A DNA stretch of 64,000 nt from JAABRB01 sp041617635. Its GTDB lineage: Bacteria; Pseudomonadota; Gammaproteobacteria; Burkholderiales; SG8-39. Positions 1 through 7,702 of the stretch are shown in pieces. The notes beneath the pieces are model-generated. The model did not search any database, had not been told where the DNA came from, and saw nothing but the letters and a program-made list of their open reading frames with translations. Within the stretch, counting starts at the first letter, position 1. Every line of letters starts with the position of its first letter. The translations under genes and the position numbers were made by a program. Location: assembly GCA_041617635.1 (NCBI GenBank), contig JBFJOO010000011.1:4410-68409 (forward strand). The letters are read 5' to 3'.

Positions 1-49
1 ACCCCTATCCTAGTGCAAAGCCCGAAAGGCCGGACTCTGCAGTGCATCG

Positions 50-889
50 TTAGTCTCCGCGCAGCAACTCGTTGATGCCGGTCTTCGCGCGGGTCTTGGC
101 GTCGACCCGTTTCACGATGACGGCGCAATAAAGGCCGTATTTTCCGTCGGGCGAGGGCAGTGTTCCAGGAACTACTACCGATCCGGTCGGGACCCGGCCA
201 TAGGAGATCTCCCCCGAGGCCCGATCGTAGATCCGCGTGCTGATTCCAATGAATACGCCCATCGAGATCACCGAATTCTCCTCCACAACGACGCCTTCGA
301 CGATCTCCGATCGGGCGCCGATGAAGCAGTTGTCCTCGATGATGGTCGGATTGGCCTGGATCGGCTCGAGCACCCCGCCGATGCCCACGCCTCCCGAGAG
401 GTGAACGTTGCGGCCGATCTGCGCGCAGGAGCCGACCGTCGCCCAGGTGTCGACCATCGTGCCCTCGTCGACGTACGCGCCGATGTTGACGTAGGAAGGC
501 ATCAGGACCACGTTCTTAGCGATATATGCACCGCGCCGGGCCATCGCCGGCGGGACGACGCGGAATCCGCCGGAGGTGAAGTCTGCGCCCGAATAGCCGG
601 CGAACTTGGCCGGCACCTTATCGAAGTAACGCGTCGCGCCGCCTTCCACCACCGCATTGTCTTCGAGTCGGAACGAGAGCAGAACGGCTTTCTTGAGCCA
701 CTGATGGGTGTGCCATCGACCGTCGATCTTCTCCGCGACGCGCAGCTTGCCCTGGTCCAGCAGCCCCAGCGCCTCGGACACCGCGGTCCGCAGCTTCGGG
801 TCGGCGCTGGACGGAGAGACCTGCGTACGGTTCTCCCATGCCTGGTCGATGAGGCTCTCGATTTCCTGCATGATGTCTGTACGAGCCAT
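50..889 (-). CDS. dapD: 2,3,4,5-tetrahydropyridine-2,6-dicarboxylate N-succinyltransferase
   Basis: Cytoplasmic enzyme of the succinylase branch of lysine/meso-diaminopimelate synthesis; it transfers succinyl from succinyl-CoA to tetrahydrodipicolinate. The 279-residue product matches the family length (about 274). An N-terminal helical part is followed by a left-handed beta-helix of hexapeptide repeats (roughly residues 100-210, for example IGAYVDEGTMVDTWATVGS). I start at the ATG reading MARTDIMQEIE; an upstream in-frame TTG would add 17 residues without family support. Last gene of the queF-dapC-dapD minus-strand run, with a palindromic repeat in the gap to dapC. Confidence 0.96.
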   Translation of the reverse strand: MARTDIMQEIESLIDQAWENRTQVSPSSADPKLRTAVSEALGLLDQGKLRVAEKIDGRWHTHQWLKKAVLLSFRLEDNAVVEGGATRYFDKVPAKFAGYSGADFTSGGFRVVPPAMARRGAYIAKNVVLMPSYVNIGAYVDEGTMVDTWATVGSCAQIGRNVHLSGGVGIGGVLEPIQANPTIIEDNCFIGARSEIVEGVVVEENSVISMGVFIGISTRIYDRASGEISYGRVPTGSVVVPGTLPSPDGKYGLYCAVIVKRVDAKTRAKTGINELLRGD

Positions 890-934
890 TTGGATATCAG
901 TCGCGGTGCCGTCGCAATCCAAAAGCGATTTAAC

Positions 935-964
935 GAACAAGGGGCAAGCCCCTTGTATATCCCC
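935..964 (+). repeat. Dispersed palindromic element, copy A
   Basis: Lies in the dapC-dapD spacer. It starts GAACAAGGGG and ends CCCCTTGTATATCCCC, with a perfect 8-bp stem (937-944 with 949-956) around a CAAG loop. The same ends recur near 7.5 kb and 17.5 kb. In the minus-strand dap transcript it would fold into a hairpin between the two cistrons; no T run follows, so I do not call it a terminator. Confidence 0.75.
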
Positions 965-983
965 AACCTCGAGGCGATCCGCT

Positions 984-2177
984 TCAGAGTTTCTCTGAAA
1001 AGCGACGGATGCGATCCACGCCCTCGATGCACTCCTCGTAGCGGGCGACGAGGGCCACGCGCACGTGGTTCCTGCCCGGGTTGGTACCGTGTGCCTCGCG
1101 CGCGAGGAAGCTTCCCGGCAGGACCGTCACATTATAGTCACGGTGGAGCATCCGGGCGAACTCGGTGTCGGAGATCGGCGTGCGGATCCAGAAGTAGAAA
1201 CCGCCATCGGGCAGCGACGTCTCGAGCGGTGCCGCGAGCATCGGCAATGCGGCTTCGAACTTGGCTCGATAGAGCGCCCGGTTCTCGATCACGTGCGCCT
1301 CGTCGCGCCATGCGGCCTCGCTTGCCGCTTGCACGGCCGGATTCATTGCGCTGCCATGGTAGGTGCGGTAGAGGAGAAATTTCTTCAGGATCGCGGCGTC
1401 TCCGGCCGCGAAACCCGAGCGCAGCCCCGGCACGTTGGATCGCTTGGACAGGCTGGAAAGGACGACCAGGCGCGGGAAACCGTGGCGACCGAGACGGTGC
1501 GCCGCATCCAGGGCGCCCAGCGGGGGATGGCCCTCATCCAGGTAAAGCTCGGAGTAGCACTCGTCCGCCACGACGACGAATCCCCAGCGGTCGGAAAGCT
1601 CGAACACGCGCCGCCACTCTTCGAGCGCCATCACCCGGCCGGTCGGATTGCCGGGCGAGCAGGCATAAAGGAGCTGGACGCTGCGCCACAGCGCCTCGGG
1701 CACCGCGTCGAGATCCAGCGCGAATGCTTTCTCGCGCTGCTGATTGACGTAGTAGGGCGTCGCCCCCGCGAGGATCGCCGCCCCCTCGTAGATCTGATAG
1801 AACGGATTCGGGCAAATGACGATCGCGTCCCCGCGACGCGGATCCACAAGTGTCTGGGCGATGGCGAACAGCGCTTCGCGCGAACCGTTCACCGGCAGCA
1901 CCTGGGTGTCCGGATCCACGGAACTCAGCGCGTACCGCCGTTCCAGCCACGCCGCGATCGCGGTGCGCAGGCCCGGCAGGCCCGCGGTCGCCGGATAGTT
2001 CGCGAGACCGCCGAGGCGATCGGTCAGGACGCGCTTGATGAACTCTGGCGTGGGGTGCTTCGGCTCGCCGATCGACAGGCTGATGGGACTCAAGCCCTCT
2101 TTGGGCGATACTTGCGCGAGCAGCTCGCGCAGCTTTTCAAACGGATAGGGCTGCAGCTTCTCGAGATTCGGATTCAT
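984..2177 (-). CDS. dapC: Succinyldiaminopimelate transaminase (PLP aminotransferase, class I/II)
   Basis: Converts N-succinyl-2-amino-6-ketopimelate to N-succinyl-LL-diaminopimelate with glutamate as amino donor, the step after DapD. The 397-residue fold-type I aminotransferase has an N-terminal SIGEPKHPTPEF substrate-arm motif, a CPNPFYQIYEG segment, an ADECYSELY cofactor-contact motif and the Schiff-base lysine in SSLSKRSNVPGLRSG. Its ATG overlaps the queF stop by 4 bp (ATGA), implying translational coupling. The dapD neighbour supports DapC over other class I aminotransferases. Confidence 0.93.
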   Translation of the reverse strand: MNPNLEKLQPYPFEKLRELLAQVSPKEGLSPISLSIGEPKHPTPEFIKRVLTDRLGGLANYPATAGLPGLRTAIAAWLERRYALSSVDPDTQVLPVNGSREALFAIAQTLVDPRRGDAIVICPNPFYQIYEGAAILAGATPYYVNQQREKAFALDLDAVPEALWRSVQLLYACSPGNPTGRVMALEEWRRVFELSDRWGFVVVADECYSELYLDEGHPPLGALDAAHRLGRHGFPRLVVLSSLSKRSNVPGLRSGFAAGDAAILKKFLLYRTYHGSAMNPAVQAASEAAWRDEAHVIENRALYRAKFEAALPMLAAPLETSLPDGGFYFWIRTPISDTEFARMLHRDYNVTVLPGSFLAREAHGTNPGRNHVRVALVARYEECIEGVDRIRRFSEKL

Positions 2178-2581
2178 CCGGCGGAGTCGAAGCGAATCGG
2201 CTCGATCGGAATGGCCGGCTTCCAGCGCGCCTTGCGATGCTCCGCCACGACCGTCGTGTAGATTCCGCCGCGCACGAGGAACCGGGCGGCGAGGCGCGCA
2301 AAGCGCGGTGCGATTGCCCGCACCAGGTCGTCGAGGATCCGATTGGTCACCGCTTCGTGAAACGCGCCCTCGTTCCGAAACGACCAGATGTACAGCTTGA
2401 GGCTCTTGAGCTCGACGCACCGGCGATCGGCCACATAGTCGAGGTAGAGCGTCGCGAAATCCGGCTGCCCGGTCATCGGACAGAGGCACGTGAACTCCGG
2501 AATCTCCATGTGGATCAGGTAGTCGCGGGACGGAGCCGGATTCGGAAAGGTAGTCAGCGCTTGGCTCGGTTTGCTGGGCAT
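2174..2581 (-). CDS. queF: NADPH-dependent 7-cyano-7-deazaguanine reductase (preQ0 reductase)
   Basis: Reduces the nitrile of preQ0 to the amine preQ1 in queuosine tRNA modification. The 135-residue protein is the short, single-domain (YkvM-like) form. The active-site cysteine lies in FTCLCPMTGQPDF, the family motif in ELKSLKLYIWSF, and a conserved TTVVAEHRK follows. The ATG reading MPSKPSQ fits the family N-terminus; a TTG two codons upstream is possible. First gene of the minus-strand run, divergent from smc and overlapping dapC by 4 bp. Confidence 0.95.
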   Translation of the reverse strand: MPSKPSQALTTFPNPAPSRDYLIHMEIPEFTCLCPMTGQPDFATLYLDYVADRRCVELKSLKLYIWSFRNEGAFHEAVTNRILDDLVRAIAPRFARLAARFLVRGGIYTTVVAEHRKARWKPAIPIEPIRFDSAG

Positions 2582-2630
2582 CGACAAGGGCGCGGTGGGG
2601 CGTGTGGGGGTCGGGACGACGAAGACGAGA

Positions 2631-2639
2631 TGCTATTAT
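2631..2639 (+). promoter_or_regulatory. Possible extended -10 promoter for smc
   Basis: TGC-TATTAT fits an extended -10 element in the queF-smc divergent gap, about 75 bp before the smc start. No convincing -35 hexamer is visible. The core GCTATTATATCGGC occurs again upstream of mltG (59751-59764). Confidence 0.4.
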
Positions 2640-2712
2640 ATCGGCCATGATTTCCCCTCGATTTCCGCGGTAGTCCCACCGTTCCCTCCATCAGGTTCCC
2701 CGGCTAACAACA

Positions 2713-5700
2713 TTGCGCCTCACACAGATCAAGCTAGCAGGGTTCAAGTCATTCGTGGACCCCACCCATATCGACTTGCCCGGCCAGCTCGTCGGCGTAG
2801 TCGGCCCGAACGGATGCGGCAAGTCGAACATCATCGACGCAATACGCTGGGTCCTCGGCGAAAGCAAGGCCTCGGCCCTGCGCGGCGAGTCCATGCAGGA
2901 CGTCATCTTCAACGGCTCGTCGCTGCGCAATCCGGTCGCGCGCGCCAGCGTCGAGCTGGCCTTCGACAATTCACTCGGCAAGGCGGCCGGCCAGTGGTCG
3001 CAATACGCCGAAATATCGATCAAGCGCGTGCTGCAACGCGACGGCGAATCGTCGTATTTCATCAACAACACTCACGTGCGGCGACGCGATGTTCAGGACA
3101 TCTTCCTGGGCACCGGCGTCGGGCCGCGCGCCTACGCGATCATCGAGCAAGGCATGATCTCGCGCGTCATCGAGGCGAGGCCCGAGGAGTTGCGGGTCTT
3201 TCTCGAAGAAGCGGCCGGAGTCTCCAAGTACAAGGAGCGGCGCCGGGAGACCGAGCATCGACTACAGGACACGCGCGAAAACCTGGCCCGCGTCGACGAC
3301 ATCCGGGGCGAGCTCGAGACCCAGATCGAAAAGCTCACACAGCAGGCCGAGATCGCTACGCAGTACAAGGCGCTGCACGCGGAAGCGCAGCTGAAACAGC
3401 ACTTGCTCTGGCTGCTGCGCAAGCAGGAGGCGGGCAACGATGCGGCGCGCCAGCGCCGCGAGATCGAAAAGACCGCTAACGAGCTGGAGGGGGAGACCGC
3501 ACGACTGCGGGAGATCGAGAAACGCGTCGAGGCGTTGCGGGTCGAGCACTACACGGCAGCCGACGCCGTAAGCGCGGCGCAAGGCGAGTTCTACACCGTC
3601 AACACGGAGGTTTCCCGCCTCGAGACCGAGATCAGGTTCGTCGGCGAGACGCGCCAAAGGCTGGAAGCGCAGGTCCGGCAGATCGCGCATCAGCTCGAGC
3701 AGTGGGAGCGCCAGCGCGGCGAACTCGATGCGGACCGGACCGCGTGGGACGCGCGGCGCGCGGAAGCACGCGAGCGTGTGGGCGAAGCGGAGCGGCGCCT
3801 CGCCGAGGAGCGTGCGAAGGTGCCCGCGGCAGAGCAGCGATACCGTGAGGCGCAGGGCCGTCTCGGCGAGGCGCGCGGTGCGATCGGGCAGGCGGAGCGG
3901 ACGCTTCAGGTGGAGCAGAACACCCTGGAGCACCTCGGCCGGGTGCTGGTGCAGCTCGAGCAACGTGCCGAGCGCTTGGAGTCGGAACTCGGCCAGCTTT
4001 TCGAGCCGGACACTGCCAGGGTGAACGAGATTCAATCGCTTGCCGAGGCGGCGACGCGCGAGATGGCGGCGCTTGGCACGCAGATCGGTCAGGCTGAGGA
4101 TGCGTTGCCGGCCCTCGAGGCCGGGCAGCGCGCCGCGCTCGATCACCTGCAGCTGCTCGAGCGCGAGAAGAGCGCGCTGGAGGGACGACTCTCGACGCTC
4201 AAGCGGATCCAGGAGCGCGTCGACGAGGATGCCGAGATCCAGGACTGGCTCGAGCGCCACGCGCTCAGGGCGCTACCGCGGCTCTGGCAGAAGGTTACCG
4301 TCGATTCCGGGTGGGAGACGGCGGTCGAGTCGGTGTTGCGTGAGCGGCTGCACTCGATGGAGCTCGCCGATCCCGATGCGATCCAGGCGCTGCTCGAGGA
4401 TCCGCCCGCGGCGAAGCTCGCGGTGTTCTCGCGGGGCGATGCGATGAGCGCGCCTACCCAATCGGGATTGCTGCCCCTCGCGACGAAAGTCCGCTACGGC
4501 GATCCCGGGATCAGGGGTCTCGTCGAGGATTGGCTGAGCGGCTTTTACGCCGTCGAAGGCATTCCGCGCCTGATGGACCGGCTCGCCCTTGCGACTGGCG
4601 CAGTCCTGGTGAATCGCGAGGGTCACCAGTTCGGGCGTTACTCGGTCGGCTTTCACGGGCCGGACTCGGGCGATGCGGGGATCCTGGTCCGGCAGCGCGA
4701 GATCGAAGCATTGTCCGCGGAGCTCGCCGGATACGCGCCACGGGTCACGGCGGCGCAATCCGCGGTCGCCAACGCGGAAGCCGCCCTGGCTGATCATCGT
4801 GCGTTGATTTCCGCGCTCAGGAGCGGGGAGGCGGAGCTCACCCAGCGGCGCCACGACCAGGAGCTCGAGCATGTGCGGCTTGCGGAGGGGGCGACACGCG
4901 TTCGGGAGCGGCGGGAGCAGATACGGCGCGAGCTCGCAGAGCTCCGGCAACAAGGCGCCGCCGAGCGGTCGAATCAGGAGTCATCCGAGGCGAACCTCCT
5001 CGCCCACCAAGGCGAGATCGACCGCGTCTATGCCGCCTTCGAGTCGACTCAGGGCGAGCATGACGATGCACAGCGGTTGCTCGACGCGCAGCGGGAGGCG
5101 GTTCAAACGGTCGAGCGCGCCGTCCAGGAGGCGCTATTCAGCTCAAGAGAATCTGATAATAAACTCAATGAGATAGTGAGATCTCTTGAGAGTATACATG
5201 AACAGATCCTGCGGTCGCAGCAGCAGCGTTCGGCGGCGCAGGAGGAGCTCGCGGGGCTGGAAGACAGCGCCCTCCGAGCCAGCCTGAACGACGTGCTCGC
5301 CAAGCGCGTCGAGCGGGAGCGGGCGCTGGCGGAGGCGCGCAATCGGCAGGAGGATCTCGGCGCCCAGCTGCGATCGGCTGACGAGGAACGGCTGGGCTCG
5401 GAGCAGCGACTGCCGCCCCTGCGGGACCGGATGGGCGATCTGCGCTTGAAGGAGCAGGCCGCAACCATGAACCACGATCAATACGCGAGCCAACTCGCGG
5501 AGGCCGGGGCGGACGAAGCGTCGCTCGCGGCGCATCTCGAGCGAGGGATGCGGCCGAACGCGCTGCAGTCCGAGATCGGGCGGCTCAACCAGGCGATGGC
5601 GGAACTCGGGGCGATCAATATGGCGGCGCTCGAAGAGCTCGCGTCGTCGCAGGAGCGCAAGGAGTTCCTCGACGCCCAGGCCGCCGATTTGTCCGAGGCG

Positions 5701-6228
5701 CTCGGCACGCTTGAAAGCGCGATTCGACGCATCGACCGCGAGACGCGCGAGATGCTGCGGCAGACGTTCGAGGATGCGAACCGACAGTTCGGGAAGCTGT
5801 TCCCCGTCCTCTTCGGCGGCGGCGAGGCACAGCTGGTCATGACTGGCGAGGAAATCCTCGACTGCGGCGTCGAGGTCCGGGCGCAGCCGCCCGGCAAGCG
5901 CACGTCGACGATTCACCTCCTGTCCGGGGGCGAGAAAGCGCTCACGGCCATCGCGCTGGTTTTTTCGCTGTTTCAGCTCAACCCGGCGCCCTTCTGCCTG
6001 CTCGACGAGGTGGACGCACCGCTCGACGACTCCAACACCGAGCGCTTCTGCGGCCTTGTCCGGAAGATGGCCGAGCAGACGCAGTTCGCGTTCATCAGCC
6101 ACAACAAGATCACGATGGAGATCGCCGAGCAGCTCATCGGCGTGACCATGCAGGAATCGGGCGTCTCGCGAGTCGTAGCGGTGGACATCGAAGAGGCGCT
6201 GCGGATGAAGGAGGCGGTCGCGGCATGA
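2713..6228 (+). CDS. smc: Chromosome segregation protein SMC
   Basis: Structural-maintenance-of-chromosomes ATPase that compacts DNA as a dimer, usually with ScpA and ScpB (not in this window). The 1171-residue architecture is complete: N-terminal Walker A GPNGCGKS (31-38), a long charged coiled coil, a hinge around residues 515-650, a second coiled coil, and a C-terminal ABC signature LSGGEKALTAIA with Walker B CLLDEVDAPLDD. The start is TTG, since MRLTQIKLAGFKSF matches the family N-terminus. Oddity: a patch at 5133-5205 in the second coil is AT-rich with ATA and AGA codons unlike the rest. Confidence 0.97.
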   Translation: MRLTQIKLAGFKSFVDPTHIDLPGQLVGVVGPNGCGKSNIIDAIRWVLGESKASALRGESMQDVIFNGSSLRNPVARASVELAFDNSLGKAAGQWSQYAEISIKRVLQRDGESSYFINNTHVRRRDVQDIFLGTGVGPRAYAIIEQGMISRVIEARPEELRVFLEEAAGVSKYKERRRETEHRLQDTRENLARVDDIRGELETQIEKLTQQAEIATQYKALHAEAQLKQHLLWLLRKQEAGNDAARQRREIEKTANELEGETARLREIEKRVEALRVEHYTAADAVSAAQGEFYTVNTEVSRLETEIRFVGETRQRLEAQVRQIAHQLEQWERQRGELDADRTAWDARRAEARERVGEAERRLAEERAKVPAAEQRYREAQGRLGEARGAIGQAERTLQVEQNTLEHLGRVLVQLEQRAERLESELGQLFEPDTARVNEIQSLAEAATREMAALGTQIGQAEDALPALEAGQRAALDHLQLLEREKSALEGRLSTLKRIQERVDEDAEIQDWLERHALRALPRLWQKVTVDSGWETAVESVLRERLHSMELADPDAIQALLEDPPAAKLAVFSRGDAMSAPTQSGLLPLATKVRYGDPGIRGLVEDWLSGFYAVEGIPRLMDRLALATGAVLVNREGHQFGRYSVGFHGPDSGDAGILVRQREIEALSAELAGYAPRVTAAQSAVANAEAALADHRALISALRSGEAELTQRRHDQELEHVRLAEGATRVRERREQIRRELAELRQQGAAERSNQESSEANLLAHQGEIDRVYAAFESTQGEHDDAQRLLDAQREAVQTVERAVQEALFSSRESDNKLNEIVRSLESIHEQILRSQQQRSAAQEELAGLEDSALRASLNDVLAKRVERERALAEARNRQEDLGAQLRSADEERLGSEQRLPPLRDRMGDLRLKEQAATMNHDQYASQLAEAGADEASLAAHLERGMRPNALQSEIGRLNQAMAELGAINMAALEELASSQERKEFLDAQAADLSEALGTLESAIRRIDRETREMLRQTFEDANRQFGKLFPVLFGGGEAQLVMTGEEILDCGVEVRAQPPGKRTSTIHLLSGGEKALTAIALVFSLFQLNPAPFCLLDEVDAPLDDSNTERFCGLVRKMAEQTQFAFISHNKITMEIAEQLIGVTMQESGVSRVVAVDIEEALRMKEAVAA

Positions 6229-6265
6229 TCCGGCGGGCGGGGCGCGCGGAGTTGGAGGTCGGGGA

Positions 6266-7441
6266 ATGAGCGACCTGCAACTCGGCCTGCTCGTGATCGG
6301 CGCTCTGGTTGTCGCCGGGGTGATCGCGTACAACAAGTGGCAGGAGTTGCGCTTGCGTCGCAAGGCGCAGGCCGAGTTCGGGTCCCGCCACCAGGATGTC
6401 CTCATGGACGGCGGCAAGCTTGCCGGTGCGTCGTCGCGCGAAGCGCCATCCGATCGCGAGGGATTGAGGGAGCCTGGGAGCGAGCACCACGCTCGTGCCA
6501 TCGACCACACGCTGGTCGACCCCACCACGCTCGAGGACGAACCTGCCGACCACACGCCTGCCCCCGAGGCCGCGCAAGTCGTGTCGTCGCAGCCCGCACC
6601 CGTTTCGGTAGCGGGGGGTTCACGGGTGCTGGAAGACGCGGTCGATTACATCGTTTCGATCGAATGCGCCACAGCCACCTCGGGCGCGGATATCCTCGAT
6701 CAGGCGGAAATGCTGGCGCACGAGGCGCTGCGCCGGCCGATACACTGGGAAGCCTTCGATGCGGCGCATGGCGAGCGGGAAACGCCCAGCCCGCACAAGC
6801 GTTATCGGCGCGTCAGGGCCGGAATGCAGCTCGTCAGCCGCGCGGGTCCGGCTACCGCCGAGGATCTCGACGCCTTCGGTCAGGCATTGCAGGAGATCAC
6901 CCTCGCGCTGGGAGCCGAGATCGACCTGCCCGACGCGGAAGATGCCGCCCGCCGCGCGACCGAGCTCGATCGGTTCTGCGCTGACGTGGACGTGCAGGTG
7001 GGCCTCAACGTCGTTGCCGCCGAGGGCGAGACGTTCGCGGGCACGAAGATCCGGGCGCTCGCGGAGAGTGCCGGCATGCAGTACGGAAAGGACGGGCGAT
7101 TCCACCGCCTGACCGATGGCGGGGCCGAGCTTTTCGGCCTGGCGAATCTCGAGCCGATGCCGTTCCATGCCGAGACGATGCGCACGCTCGCGACCCAGGG
7201 GGTGACGATCCTGCTCGACGTGCCACGCGCGCCTCCGGCTGCGGCGACCTTCCGCGCGTATCTCGAGTTCGCGCGCCAGGCCGAGCACTCGCTCGGCGGC
7301 GCGTTGGTCGACGACAACCGCAAGCCCATCAATCAGGCCGCCCTGGACTCGATCGCCATGCAGCTCGAGGCGATTCACAAGACGATGTCCGCCCACGGGA
7401 TCACGCCCGGCGGCCCCCTCGCGCTTCGCCTGTTCTCGTAG
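6266..7441 (+). CDS. zipA: Cell division protein ZipA homolog
   Basis: Inner-membrane division protein that tethers FtsZ. The 391-residue product has one N-terminal membrane helix (about residues 5-22, LQLGLLVIGALVVAGVIAYN) with a short outside end, a variable linker rich in H, P and E, and a C-terminal FtsZ-binding domain from about residue 255 (DVQVGLNVVAAEGETF through LFGLANLEPMPF and TILLDVPRAPP). The smc-zipA-ligA order is typical. The linker is poorly conserved, so the assignment rests on the termini and the order. Confidence 0.9.
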   Translation: MSDLQLGLLVIGALVVAGVIAYNKWQELRLRRKAQAEFGSRHQDVLMDGGKLAGASSREAPSDREGLREPGSEHHARAIDHTLVDPTTLEDEPADHTPAPEAAQVVSSQPAPVSVAGGSRVLEDAVDYIVSIECATATSGADILDQAEMLAHEALRRPIHWEAFDAAHGERETPSPHKRYRRVRAGMQLVSRAGPATAEDLDAFGQALQEITLALGAEIDLPDAEDAARRATELDRFCADVDVQVGLNVVAAEGETFAGTKIRALAESAGMQYGKDGRFHRLTDGGAELFGLANLEPMPFHAETMRTLATQGVTILLDVPRAPPAAATFRAYLEFARQAEHSLGGALVDDNRKPINQAALDSIAMQLEAIHKTMSAHGITPGGPLALRLFS

Positions 7442-7484
7442 AATCCGTCTCGATGTCACGGCCGTGCTTCTCCATGCAAGGAAG

Positions 7485-7550
7485 CGAACAAGCGGGCAAG
7501 GGGGAAGGGAAGAGGCCCCCTCACCCCTTCCTGCCCCCTTGTGTATCTCC
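7485..7550 (+). repeat. Dispersed palindromic element, copy B1
   Basis: In the zipA-ligA gap. It begins GAACAAG and ends CCCCCTTGTGTATCTCC. CAAGGGGG (7498-7505) pairs with CCCCCTTG (7534-7541), with further imperfect pairing inside. Ends and orientation match copy A but the interior is longer. Confidence 0.6.
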
Positions 7551-7551
7551 A

Positions 7552-7663
7552 GACAAACAAGGGGCGAGCGCGGGGTTTCGCCGATCTCGACTGCTAGAGT
7601 TCGGCGCCGCGCGAGCCGGCTCGCCATGCAGGGCGAGCCGTGGAACGAACCCCTTGTATATCC
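7552..7663 (+). repeat. Dispersed palindromic element, copy B2 (long interior)
   Basis: Directly follows B1. It begins ACAAACAAGGGG and ends CCCCTTGTATATCC, the end shared with copies A and C2. The interior of about 85 bp contains smaller GC-rich inverted repeats (GGCTCGCC with GGGCGAGCC) and no credible gene. It ends 40 bp before the ligA start. Confidence 0.6.
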
Positions 7664-7702
7664 TCTCCCAAGCGACGGCAGTCGCATTTTGAGATAGGTT
7701 CT

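Noticed and set aside
401..1747. Long plus-strand open frame opposite dapD/dapC
   Set aside because: Arginine-rich shadow of two strongly recognised minus-strand genes.
5143..6555. Long minus-strand open frame opposite smc and zipA
   Set aside because: Shadow of smc, whose ABC signature and Walker B lie in the plus frame.
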